Source of the DNA: Tenrec ecaudatus
Taxonomy: Eukaryota; Chordata; Mammalia; Afrosoricida; Tenrecidae
Length of the DNA: 64,000 bases
Reading direction: 5' to 3'
Assembly: GCF_050624435.1 (NCBI RefSeq)
Contig: NC_134537.1
Span: 12,520,584 to 12,584,583, forward strand
Part shown: positions 11,346-22,964 of the stretch, one piece after another
Numbering within the stretch: the first letter of the stretch is position 1
How the letters are laid out: the number at the start of each line of letters is the position of its first letter
Notes under the pieces: generated by a model
What the model was told of the DNA's origin: nothing
Seen by the model: only the letters and a program-made list of their open reading frames with translations
Database searches by the model: none
Translations under genes and position numbers: made by a program

Positions 11346-11505
11346 GCCAATCGTGAGCATGGCACCTAGGCACGCACCCATAGACACCCACACCCACACA
11401 CACGCCTAACAGCCAATCGTGAGCAGCCAATCGTGAGCGTGGCACCTAGGCACGCACCCATACACACACACACGCCTAACAGCCAATCGTGAGTCGGGCA
11501 TCTAG
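11341..11505. repeat. Minisatellite with four CCAAT boxes upstream of EXOG
   Basis: Units of roughly 66-70 bp repeat the order CTAAC(A/G)GCCAATCGTGAG, GGCACCTAGGCACGCACCCA and a short CA tract. CCAAT occurs at 11347-11351, 11413-11417, 11427-11431 and 11483-11487; the second and third arise from a 14-bp local duplication. Confidence 0.85.
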
Positions 11506-11815
11506 GCGCGCGCGCGCGCGCGCACACACATACACAACAGTCGCAGCGGGGCACCCTAGACACAAACGCACACGGACTCACGGGCGTGCGCGCGCACAAA
11601 CACAATCGCAGCCTGGAGTCACCTGTACAGCCTGGCACACGCGCGCGCACACACAGTCGCAGCCCGCACAGCCTGACACACACATACATATGTACACACA
11701 CACTGTCGCGGCCCGGAGTCGCTAGCCTGACACGCGCGCGCGCGCACACACACCCAGTCGCAGCCAGGAGTCACCTGCACAGCCTGGCACACACTCAGCC
11801 CGGAGTCACCGCACA
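11505..11815. repeat. Second minisatellite with CG/CA alternating tracts
   Basis: About five diverged units of 55-60 bp combine CAGTCGCAGCC, (C/T)GGAGTCACCTG, CACAGCCTGGCACAC and tracts of CG or CA dinucleotides (for example 11509-11530, 11731-11752). Long alternating purine-pyrimidine runs like these can adopt Z-DNA. Confidence 0.75.
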
Positions 11816-12879
11816 GCAGGAGATGCCCGGGAGACGCTGGAGGCCCAGAGCGCACGCGCAACTCTCCCCTATGGTCCCGCGCGCCTCCTGCTGCCACCCC
11901 AGCTTCCCAGGCGCTACCACCCTCTCCCTTTCCCCACTGGACTGAGCTGGCCTTGAACTCACTACTGTTGAGCCAACCATGACCCCAGGAGACAGGGTGG
12001 GACGGCCCCAAGGTTCCCCAGGCCCTCGAGGCACAGAGTGTGACCACTTGGGCCGGCAGTAGGAACGGAGCAGCTGCTGTGCGGGAGAGAGATCGGGCTT
12101 TCTGCTCCTGTCGGGGTTTGAAGCCCTGGGAGCCCCTGGTGGCCCCTCTGCCCGCTCCTGCAGGCCCCCAGGCATTGGAATGAACTCAATGGCGATTCAA
12201 GAATCTTCCCGGAAGCAGTCGGTCACTGTATGTACAATCCCGGGACTTGCTTCCCAGTTCATGGGGGATGAAACCATGTGCTTGGTTAGACTGCTGTGAC
12301 GTCATGGAGCTTTCCGGGGCCAAGATTCCAACTCGGGTCTGCCCCCCACACCTGGGCCACGTTGGACGTCTTCCTGGCAGCCGGCTCCTAAGCCTCTTAC
12401 AAATACCTTTGTGCGTCCCAAGATCGTACTCCACGGTGGCCTAGGACCGTGGCTGCACTCCACCACTGGGCATCCTTAGCGGCTGCTTCTCTCCGGGGTC
12501 GTTTCCTCCCTTTTGAACGGTGATGAAGAGAACTCAGGTGAAAGGGTCGGGTCAAGTGTGCTAGAAATGTGAGATGCTGACTGCAGTCATCTCCACTTTT
12601 GCTTTCTCTGAAATGGGAAATCTGGATTACCGAACGCCCCCCAGACATATTTCTTCCACCCCCACTATTTTGCAGCCCCCTCTCTTGGCTTCCTCCGTCG
12701 ACTTTGAAGAAGTTTCCCCGCAGGGATGAGGCTTACTCCCAGCGGCAAGTTCTAACCACCAACCCGGGAACGGTAGGCATTGTTTCGACAGTCGTTGGAC
12801 TTCGTGCCTTCCCTCCTCACCCCCAATGTCTCTTGCGAAGACATTTTGTAAGATCTAAGTCAGATCCTTGGTGGCTCGC

Positions 12880-13052
12880 TCGCTCTCAGCCTTGGAGCCC
12901 ATGGGGACTCAAGGCGACCTTAGAGGGCGGAGTATAACTGCCTCTGTGGGGTTCCAAGCGGGTAACTAACTCGCTACAGGAGTAGACAGCCTCGTCTTCC
13001 TCCCACGGGGCTGCAGGTGGTTTGGAACCATAGTTAAGCCACTAAGGGTCCT
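12880..13052 (-). mobile_element. AfroSINE
   Basis: TATAACTGCCTCTGTGGGGT, GAGTAGACAGCCTCGTCTTC and AGCCACTAAGGGTCCTC. Confidence 0.6.
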
Positions 13053-13888
13053 CAAATTCATGGCAGTGTTTGGGCTTGGGTTGGGTTTTGGACTGGGTCT
13101 CCCATGACTGCCATGTCCGCCCTGGTCCTTTCCAGGGAGTTGGGGTCTGGGCCTCTCTCCGGGTACAAAGGTTTGTTTCCTGCTCGCTCGCTCGGGAGAG
13201 GAGCAGCAGGAGCGCCTGGTCTTGCACTGAGCGCCCGCCGAAGCGGCGCAGCAGCACCGATGAAGGGTTCTGCGTGCTGTACCACTGGCTCACAGGCCCA
13301 CGGGCGCGCGCTTCCCCAGCGTCCTTCCAATAACGCCCGCATTCGTTGAACGGTTTCTGTCCCCTGCAAGCACGAGTTGTGGAGAACGCAGGAAGCCTTG
13401 GATTGGGGTCGGTTCTGCGGTGCGCATCCACAGTGGTCACAAGAAAAGAAAATACTCTCTTGGAGAGAACAGCGCACCGCACACGTGCCCCCAAGTGGTC
13501 AGAAATGGAAGTACGCGCAACCTGCCTGTAAAATGAAGCTTGAACTAGCCGTTTTGGATCTGTGTTCAGAACCTTGTAGTGTCCCATTGGGGTGCTTAAG
13601 ACGTAAGGGAGGGGCTAAAGAGGGCAAGTTGAGCGGGCGGCCCCTGAGCCCTTTTTCACCTTGCTGGTATAGACGCAACTGCTTTCTATCAGCCAGAGTG
13701 TAGGGTATCTTGATGAGTTTCAAGTGAAACTATGCCCTGAAATAACCTTTAAACTAAAAGGTAATTAATTTAGCGCAAAAAGATCATCACCCCTAAGCGT
13801 GGAACTCTTTTTGGAAAAGCGTTTCAGTCAAAATGGACTGAAGTAGGGGTGGGGGGATTCCTGCCCACGGGCCACACATAACCCCCAA

Positions 13889-14092
13889 ACCAAACCACGG
13901 CCATCAAGACAATTCTAACGCACAGAGACCCTAGAGTACAGGGCAGAGCTGCCCCTGTGGGTTTCTGAGACTGTCACTCTTTCCGAGAGTAGAAAGCCTC
14001 CTCTTTCTCCTTTGGAGCAGCTGGTGGTTTTGAGCTGCTGACCTTGTGGTTAGCAGCCCAGCATGTAACTACTACACCAGCGGGGCTCCTGG
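13889..14092 (-). mobile_element. AfroSINE, well preserved
   Basis: ACGCACAGAGACCCTAGAGT, GTAGAAAGCCTCCTCTTTCT, GAGCTGCTGACCTTGTGGTT and TACACCAGCGGGGCTCCT, full length at about 200 bp. Confidence 0.85.
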
Positions 14093-15229
14093 GCCTTCAC
14101 ACGAGGGGTGAGTTAATTAAATGCTTGGCCAGTATGGCCTACAAATTAAGTTATAAATATCCAAATAGCCCTTGGCAGGAAAAAAAGTTTCCCTGTCCCT
14201 GCTCTAAAGCACAGGTGTGAAGGCTGGGAGACGTTGGTGGGATTGAAGCGTGAACAGAAAACATGAGAATGCTTGTACAACATGAAGACTGTACAAAATA
14301 TCACTGAACGTAATGTTGAATGAGTGTGCTTTGCTGTTTTTACATTGTATTTTCAAAAATAAAATATTTAAGACAAAACAAACCCATCTCTCAGTGAAAG
14401 GAGTACTTGCTAATGGATCTCAGGTGACCCTTAAGGTCTAACCTTCCAGCTATTCTAGCTCCAAGTTCATCCTTCCAAAAATGTCAGTCTTTGATCTTCC
14501 TCCCATTCCCTATAGGTCATTAGGGACACTGATTGATGAAAGGTGAGCTTTCTGAATTTGAAAGAGCAAAAGGGGCCAAAGATGTAACGGGTTTCTAAAC
14601 AAAAGGCTCTTCCTCCAGTAAACATGGCTCTTCAAGGAGTTCCTGGAAGGGGTGAATAAAAAGGCAGTCAACCCCATGGGAAAGATTCAAAGCTGGTCTC
14701 TCTCCACGCCAGCAAATACCAGCCACGGACCAAGTACACCCATTGTTACTGTAAGAAGCAGTAACGGGCATTGTGTCTAATGATCATTGTTTTCTTAAAT
14801 AGGGACCAGTCACTGAAGATTTGTCATCTAAAGAGGTGAACAATCTAAAAATTATTCATATATATTTTCCCTTAATATTTTAAATTATATACCATTACCT
14901 ATATCAGCACACGTATTAGAATTACTTCACGCATTAGAATTACTGAAGGTCTCACGAAGGTTACTTATACTCTCAAGAAGTTGATAATGCTGTCACTAAA
15001 GTAGACAAAGTGTATAAACTTTAGATATATGGATTTTGAACTCACACTTGATCATAAGCCCTAAACTAAGCTTTTATTTATTTCATAGGATGTGGCCTTC
15101 ATCAAAACTTGCCCTCATGATCGCTGAAGATATGGGTCCTATAGCAAAGTATAGTGAATTAAGCATATGGTACCTGGCTATCAGGAAGAATAGGGTCTGG
15201 ATAATCAACAGCTTGTCTTAAACAAGCAG

Positions 15230-15898
15230 CCGTTACCTAAGTCCACACCAAAGGAATACACCAGCCTGTGTGATCCAAGGATTGTAAAAATAAAATCCAC
15301 GATCAGAGGAGGGAATTATATTAAAACTTAAATTCTGAGCATCCACTTTGCAGCAGGCTATGGGTGACCGTGAAAGCCCTAAATCCATTTTTCAGATTCC
15401 TATACAGACAGCCTCCATTGAATTCCCTCTGAACACTGACCACACATGTAGATAGTCTTGTCCTTGAACAGAGTGCACTGAAAAGGGTATATACCTTCAC
15501 CCACCTGAGCTGTCCAGGGAAGGGCAGTCTCCCTTGAACCAGGCTTGTCTGGGTATGTCCTTGATGGAGCTCACCATGGTGGGGATTGAATAGTCGTCAT
15601 GCCTCACCTGCCTTGGGAAGAAAGCCCCTGGACCAGTCTTGTAAACACCTCTGTCTACCATAACATGCGTATCCCAATTTAGGGCCCATTCTTGTTCCAG
15701 TAGTTCCAGCTGTAACTATACTGGTCTGATGCCAGCCATGCATTTGTGAGTTTCCCTTGACCACCTATGTCCTTTTAAAAGACCTATATATATGTATATA
15801 AGGAAACACTTGGGCTTGTTCTAATGGGGTCCTTTACCTGAATGTCCATGTGTCTGTCTTGGCTTTGTCCCAAATAAGGCTTTAAAAAAAAAAAAAAA
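15230..15898 (+). mobile_element. Retroposed LTR-like transcript end with poly(A)
   Basis: A run of 15 A (15884-15898) follows CCAAATAAGGC, a variant poly(A) signal. About 100 bp upstream is TATATATATGTATATAAGG, a TATA-like box. The layout resembles the U3-R part of an LTR transcript that was polyadenylated and reinserted. Boundaries and family are not established. Confidence 0.35.
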
Positions 15899-15939
15899 GG
15901 AGGTGATTTCTAGCGGATTGCCTGTTTCCTTTGCTAGGC

Positions 15940-16240
15940 AGCAGTGCCCATCAAAAGGTTATGTAGTGGGCTGTGATCCACAAAGTCTCCAGTTCAAAAC
16001 CACCGGCGCTAAAATGGAGAAAGATGGAGCCTTCTACTGTTCTCAATAGTCTGAGAAATCCAGAGGTAATACCCTGCCCCATAGGGTGGCCGTGAGTCAG
16101 AACTGACTCGATGGTAGTTGAATTTTGTTTGGGAATGCCCATCAGGTGCCCTGGTAGTATAACAGTCAAGAAAGAGATCCACTGCTAAATCAAAGGCTGG
16201 CGGTCTGAATGCACTCAGTAGCTCCAAGAGACAGAGCTGG
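15940..16240 (+). mobile_element. Two adjacent AfroSINE copies
   Basis: The first (15940-16133) ends GAACTGACTCGATGGTAGTT. A second head, GGTGCCCTGGTAGTATAACA, begins at about 16145 and fades after 16230. Confidence 0.6.
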
Positions 16241-16776
16241 CAAACTGCCCTCGGAGGCAGTTCTCTCACCCGGGGTACTGTCGAAATAGACGGGAGAGCA
16301 TTTACCAAGTCCATCACTGTATCTCAGGAATGAACCAGGTTTCCATTTCGTGAGAGCAATCGGCAGCCCCAAAGAAGGGAGCTGCTTTGCTGTCCCTGCT
16401 CTGTGGTGGGGCTCCCCTAATTCTGTCCTGATAGCTCTACAAAGGACCCCACAAGAGCAGCGTTCCTTTTCATTTTTAAAACAAGTCTAACCCATCATGG
16501 AATAGAACCTAGATTCAGGAGGGTGTGTCAGAGGGCTGTTTCCTGCATGATTTGTGTCCTCATCATCCACAGGACTCTGTAGAAGCTGTAGGAATACAAA
16601 GGCACAGGCTCAAGGTCTGGCATGATCTCCGACGTTGGGGAAAAGGGCTGTACATCCCGGGACACTGAGCCCTGTGCTCCTCCATGACACCTGGACAGAG
16701 CCCAGGGAGAGTGACGACCTGGGAGCATCCACGTCAGGGAGAACAGCTTCTCTACAAAAAAAAATTGCTCAGGGTT

Positions 16777-17266
16777 TGCTATAGTTTATTGTGCCAGCCT
16801 GGCCGATAAACACAAGTAGGATTAACTGAAGGGCAGAGGGATAAATGGCTCGGTGAGCCTCACCTTGGTTGTTCTGTGCCTCAGTTTAAAGGGGTACACT
16901 ACCTGTGGGATGCCTAACCTGTGGACTGTGTCGCTGTAAGTTGAGGTCCCTTTAAGCCCACATGATTGGAATGTTCGTCTCTGGAGCTGGGGACTGACAG
17001 TTGATGACAGTTGGGGACCGGCCTTGCTGTTTGCTGCCTGGGTATATATAGCCCAGCTCTCTCTACAGAAGGGGACTGGCAACTGGCAGCTCTCAAACCT
17101 TAAAGGACTGCTAGTGTCTCACTGCTACATAATTTAACTGTTAATTTCTTGTATTATCTATCTGTATATAATTTAATGGTTCATTTCTTGAATTATATAT
17201 CTATCTTTATAAATATATAATTACTAGCAATCTGGTTTGTCTCTCTAGAGAACCCTGTCCAATACA
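16777..17266 (+). mobile_element. Solo LTR of a different MaLR-like family
   Basis: Begins TGCTATAGTTTATTGTGCC and ends TAGAGAACCCTGTCCAATACA, bounded by the perfect 5-bp duplication GGGTT (16772-16776, 17267-17271). A TATATATAGC box is at 17043-17052. The ends resemble mammalian MaLR LTRs. It lies about 260 bp past the inferred ACVR2B poly(A) site. Confidence 0.72.
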
Positions 17267-17543
17267 GGGTTGTCTGCAAGGTACAGGGCCAGAGTCAGAA
17301 GAGACACACCAGATTCAGACACACACCGATCCCGGAGGAACGTACCCAACGTTACATGTGATCTGCTCACTTAGAAAGACTATAACTAGAGCCCTGGGCT
17401 TTTGAAATGCAGACATGGAGACCCTGCTTGGCTCTAGCCCCACAGGACATGACTGACCCGACACTCGGGGCCCAACAGCTGCACGGATATCAAGCAGAGA
17501 GACGCAGGGGTGTCTGAGACAGTCCTGGAGCTACAGAGACCAC

Positions 17544-17549
17544 TTTATT
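17544..17549 (-). promoter_or_regulatory. ACVR2B: Candidate distal poly(A) signal of ACVR2B
   Basis: AATAAA on the minus strand, the last such hexamer before sequence changes from unique, conserved-looking UTR to ordinary intergenic DNA. Cleavage would fall near 17520-17530. Inference from sequence character only. Confidence 0.4.
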
Positions 17550-17944
17550 CTAATAAAGAAATTGAAACCCAGTGACTAAAAGACACAACAGGGTGGGTTT
17601 TTCTTAAATTGTTTTTTTTAATTTTCATATACAAAAAGATAAACTTCAAATAGTTCTAGATTTTTCTCCTATTCTGTTGGGGTGTGGCTGCTTCTTCACA
17701 CGGGGTGGTTGGGAGGGGGACTACATTCACATCGGTTTATTTGAGGACCCAGTGCCGAGTTCAAGCAGCAAAACCCCAACATAACAAACCTAATTTCAAA
17801 CTTGACATTCATTTCTAAAATTACCACAGTAAAAAGGAACAAAGATCCACTGCAAATGCATGAACTATGATACAATTTTCTTTCCAAAATGTCTTCATTT
17901 TGCAACTGTAATTACACAGATGTCATCTTTAGGCCATTTTAGGA

Positions 17945-18008
17945 GTGCGTGTGTGTGTGTGTGTGTGTGCGCGTGTGTGTGTAAAATATATATAGATATA
18001 TATATAAA
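17945..18008. repeat. TG and TA repeats near the 3' end of ACVR2B
   Basis: GTGTGTGTGTGTGTGTGCGC then ATATATAGATATATATATAA; AC and TA repeats in the mRNA. Confidence 0.85.
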
Positions 18009-21000
18009 TCAGCACACTTCAAATCCAGACAGGGCAACAGCAACAAGCTTAACTCTGTGTGTATAGATGTACTTTTTAAAAAACAGGTTACTTTAGTATA
18101 ACTTTTGTTAATTCAGTAGTACACGCTATTTCGGGTCTACAAAAATTCTCTTACTTTTAATTTATAGCTACAGAGTGAAAAGTGACCACTACACTTATGT
18201 CTCACATTTCCTGGTACACAGACAGTACTTACTGGAGTTGAGCCACGAACTACGAGTCTTTAGTTGGAGCGCTTGCACGAGCTTCCTTTCTTCTGCAACC
18301 TGAAGTCGCCAACTAGAGTCACAGCTCCAGAGGCTGCGATTATCGATCTTTTCAAATCATGAGAAACGGGTGAATCCAAACTTTTCATTACAATGTGTAT
18401 ATACAAGTTAGATAACACAGCGCAGTAAGACTTTGCTATCCATCCTAACAGCCCCCTCACCCAACATACATTCAAGTTCCACTAAGTTAGACAGGTCTTA
18501 GGATTTTACTTCCCTTCCTTACAAAGAATGTACAAATTTAGAAGTAGCTCATAGAACTGAAATATACATATGTGTATGCATATATATATATATAAAACGA
18601 TGGCAAATGAGAGGCGATATTTTCTATTGGCTCAAAACAGTCCCTCCGAATTTTGTACTCTGCTGTGCTCTTTAACTGTATGTCTGCTACATCCAGAAAG
18701 CTCTTTACACAAGAATTGACATCAAACTCGGTCTACGTTACATTGACAGTACTGGACTGTGATTCCGATTCAAGGATAAACGTGGAGCATGTTGACAGAT
18801 ACAAAATTTGGCCTTAGATGCTACCATTAAGATCACAAGCAGCTGCTCTCGTACAGTTGAAAAATGGCACTGTGTGGATCGGAGGCATGGAGCTGAGCCC
18901 TGGGATGTTTCTGATCTGCGATAATCCTCCCCTCGAGTCTCAGTGCCCCTCCATTTCCTTTGCACTTTTGCAGAAGTCTCGAACACACGGCACAACGGAA
19001 AAACAACAACAGGAAGCTGCTGGCAGGTTCACACTTCTGCTGGCAGGCGGTCCGCACAGGCAGACAGACGGCCTCCGGAAGAATCTCTGCACGGCCTCAC
19101 ATGAGGACTTGGGTAGTTTTCAGATGCTGCCTAGTGTTTCCTAGTCTCGTCTCTGTGGCTGTTGGTAAACTTTAAATGAGCACGTGTTTGCTCTTATTGT
19201 CCCTTATGGAGAAGGTATTTGGCTAAAGACACATAATGACGTGTGGCAGTGCTCTGAGACCAGCAGCCCTGCAGCAGGCAGAGACCAGAGACGGAACGCC
19301 TCGTGGGCTGAGCCGGGCCCCCCAGCCCCACTGACCTGGCGCTCCACGGTCAGGGGGATGCGGGCAGCCCACGCTCCTGCAGCTGAGCTGTCACTTCTTT
19401 CTTGGTCTGCCAGCTCTGCCCCAGAGACAAGAATTCAGATGTGGTGACGGCTGGTTAATTAAACTTTTCAAGTGGTAAAAAAAGGCTCTTCAAAAATATA
19501 TATATTTATTTAAAATACATCAAAACGACAAACAGCCATATCCTGCAAGGCCGAATTTCACAGCAAAATATGCTACAGACATCTGCCCAAAATGCACTGT
19601 GGGGAATGGTGGGGCTTTTTGTTTGTTTTTTAAATCCTACCATTTAAAGGAATGTTCTACACTGGAGCTTTCGCGATTGGACGTGTGTTACAAAGAGCTC
19701 ATCTTTGGAACTGATGCTCGTGTTAAGACCAACCCAAACGGTCACTTTGCCTATTCAGACACAAGGAGCCTGAAAATGGCAGAATTGAAAACAGGAAAGC
19801 AGGAAGCACCATTCCGGGACAGCGAGACCCGCCCACCACAGCGCCGGGATAAGCTTGCCAGAAAGAAGCCCCTTTCCCCAGTCTTTGGAAAGAGTTGTGG
19901 GTTTTTTGTTTTGTTTTGACTCATACAACAAATAAGTGCCCACACTTGGCAGGGTTCCTGCGTGCGTGGGTTACAAGCCTGCAGGATCCAGAGGAACCAG
20001 ATGATACCATTCAACGTGAGCTCTGAGGTAACTAAGTGGCTCTGGAACTACCTGGATCGCACACAACTCCTTCCAGCGGGGAGACTGCGGGGGAAGGAGG
20101 GAGGGTGGGCTGGAGGCTAGAAAAGACAGGTAGAAAAACGCTTACAGTAGTTTCGTTGGGGGGCAACGGGGTGACAACAACAAAGGCACGACATAATTAC
20201 ATTCCGAGACACAGGCTGGAGAACACAGAACTGTCCTTTCAGGGGAACAGGGAATAGGAATGGGGGAGGGGGGGTGATGCTGCTACCTTCTCTGCTGAAG
20301 CTAATTTTATCCCACATACAAATGGGGGTAAAATGTAAAACTTCACTCTGAACCAGAATGAAAACAATAAGAAAAAAAGCAGTTGGCTTAAAACTCCACG
20401 CGGTTTCTTGATGAAACCATTGTAACCCCGTGCGCCTCTGGACACACAGCCGGCAGGCAGGACCTGGGGGGTCAGGTCACAAGCTGGCAACTGCAGACAC
20501 CAGGACTCAGCTTCCGTACTCACTTCCCCCTACTGCCCGTCCAAGAGGCGGCACCCACCCCCACATAACCGTCCACTTTCCACCCCAAGATAAGAAGGGC
20601 TAAAAGGAAGACCACCTCTCATGTCATGGCCGTGATGAGGAAATCCTTCGCAGGTGGTAGAAAATGCCCAGCTGTTACTGGGGGTTGTGGGCTTCCTCCT
20701 TGGGCTCCTGGGTGACCCACTACATCACATCACAGCAGCTGGCCGACCCAGTCCCTCCCTCATTCCCCAAAGGACCAACCCTGCCTGAGAGCGCTGTACC
20801 TAATTCCATCGCCACGTCCACCTGTCACTGCACCCCATCTTCCAGAAGAATTACCAACTGCATAATCATATCCCCCCAATAGAATGATTTGGTCCTAGTT
20901 AATTCAGTCTGGCAGTCTCAAGTCACCAAATCTCCATTTCAAAGGTTTTGGAACCAAAATCTTACTCTAGCCCTACCCTACCCACCCAAAACAGCCTCCC

Positions 21001-22816
21001 TTGTATATTCAGGCCCCAGGCCAATCTGCCTTTGGGTACAGGAACTTTCAAACTACGTTTCAGCCTCAGAGCCCTTGTTCAAAAGCAACCTCGGTAAGAA
21101 GTACAGATGTGAAACACATTTGGGATTCCTCTTGCCTCCCCCATTCCACAAGTGGAGCTTGGGCCAAAGCAGGCCCAGCGTCAATGCCAATCTGCCAGTG
21201 TATGTCGAGAATCTCTACCAGTGCTCAGGACAAGCTCCACCCCACCCGTGCTCCAGTGTACAATTCTCTCGACAGGTAAACCTCATTGGCTCTGATTATG
21301 AACTCACTCTTACGCACACTCACTAGACTTTATAAAAATAATCTGTGGTATAGAACAAATCTCCACATTGCGTAGAAGAATTCTGTCTGGTGATATAACT
21401 AAATATATATGTAGAACTATAGATTCTCTGAACGTAAAATCTCAAGTGCCCTATATCTCTAGTATATAATCTATTATTGTATTTACAATGCTACCTAACG
21501 ACATTCAGATGCAAACGTGATGAAGAGTGAGGGGAGGGCCCAAGCCCAGCCCGCAGGAGAACTCCCAGGCCTAGAGGAACTAACTCTCCCACTGCAAATA
21601 CCCATTCCTCCCTGCTAGCCTGACAGCACTCATCATTTTAAGTGGGTCATTATAGGCTCCCCACCCAACAAGACGCTCCAAACAATGCCCTTCGCAGATG
21701 GATGTAACTGATACTTTTCGAAAGGCGTCCAGAAGACCCCATGCTTGTGTAACTCACTTGTGTGCCACTTGTGTGTCTCTTCAGTGTCCCGGGATTGGTG
21801 TGTGGTGGCTCTCGGAATCGCCCAGGCCCTGCACAACCCAATGGGACTCCTTGCAAACAGAGCGTAGCACAGGGCTGATCAGTGCACGCCAGCATTCAGG
21901 AAACAGGTGTTTTTCATTCTCAAGAGAGAAAAAAAGGAAAAGCCACTTCCAGGACCTCAACGAAGCTTCCACAGGAGCAAATTAAAGGCTTGCGTTTGGG
22001 CACTACAGGACCACAGACAAGACCACGAGCAATGCAGCCATTCCCAGAAGGTAGCCGTCACCATGAAAATCCGAGGCTTGGCAAAAAGTTTCAACAGCGG
22101 TAAGTCCTTTCAACTCAAAATCTTGTCCAAACCAAAGTTCACTAAATGCCCCCAAATGAATATAAAGAAAGAACACTGGAAGTATCTCACTGGTAACTTG
22201 AACTTTTTATTGGTTGCTCAGTTTACGGACCTCTTGGGTGCCCCAGTCTGATAGAAAATGTGGCTCAGTCAACTGAATTACCCGGTGGGAGGAAGGGGGT
22301 TGGAATTTAACTCCTACAAAACTACATCATTTCCTCAAAAACTTTTCCAAGCCCCTAACGGTTTGGGATACATTCATAGGGGACTGCTGGTTAAAAATCA
22401 ACACGCAGGAATCTTACTTAAAGAACTATGCTAATGTAAACCCTGAATTCATTCAGCATCTTCACATCTGGACTGAGAAGTATATACAGATCAAGTGCAT
22501 TTACTGGACTCATTCCTCTCTGCACAGCATGACCATCCGCCGAAGCCTCATCGCAGGGTCTCAAGCGTGAAGACGTCAGCGGTTACTTTTGCTAGTTCAG
22601 CTTTTGTAAATGGCCACCTGAGCAGGGATTCACGCCGCACAAACGAGGAGCACGCCTGAACCTCATCCCTTCCTGACTGCTCACCCAGGATGGGGGCCTG
22701 AGAGGAGATCCCCAGGCCTCAGGAATGGGAACTTGCCACCACTCCGCAGGGGAGTCAGCCAGGAAAGCCCAACGGGTTGAAGTAACTCATGAAATCTGTT
22801 TTCCCAGTTAGATCTC

Positions 22817-22964
22817 TTTTTTTTTTTTTTTTTACAGGGGCGCGCCCGCCTCCGCCATCATTCCGCCACCTCGCCCCCCAGTGGAGACGAGACCACGCGA
22901 AGCGGAGCGGGACTCGCCACAACTTTTCAACTCGGCCGCCATCTTTAGGACGGGCGACTCCCCC
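22817..22964 (-). pseudogene. Retroposed 131-nt transcript fragment with poly(A) in the ACVR2B 3' UTR
   Basis: On the minus strand a GC-rich 131-nt block (22964 down to 22834) is followed by 17 A (as T at 22817-22833). It is bracketed by an 11-bp duplication TAGATCTCTTT (22809-22819 and 22965-22975). An ATG in AAAGATGGCGGCC context (22942) opens 36 codons to a TAA formed at the poly(A) junction. The structure shows LINE-mediated reverse transcription of a capped-looking, CpG-rich mRNA 5' end. I do not recognise the parent gene. Confidence 0.75.

Larger units (their letters stand above)
11816..17524. other. Intergenic DNA between EXOG and the ACVR2B 3' end
   Basis: Holds SINEs at 12880, 13889 and 15940, an LTR-like retroposed end at 15230-15898 and a solo LTR at 16777. 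The remaining unique DNA (12.1-12.9, 13.1-13.9 and 14.1-15.2 kb) shows no exon-like structure; 13100-13500 is moderately CpG-rich without a recognisable coding frame. Confidence 0.6.

Noticed and set aside
10890-11445. Overlapping + and - frames around EXOG exon 1
   Set aside because: Shadows of the CpG island and the CG/CA minisatellite.
11341-11815. CRISPR-like array
   Set aside because: Direct repeats with variable middles, but this is a vertebrate promoter minisatellite with no cas genes and irregular spacing.
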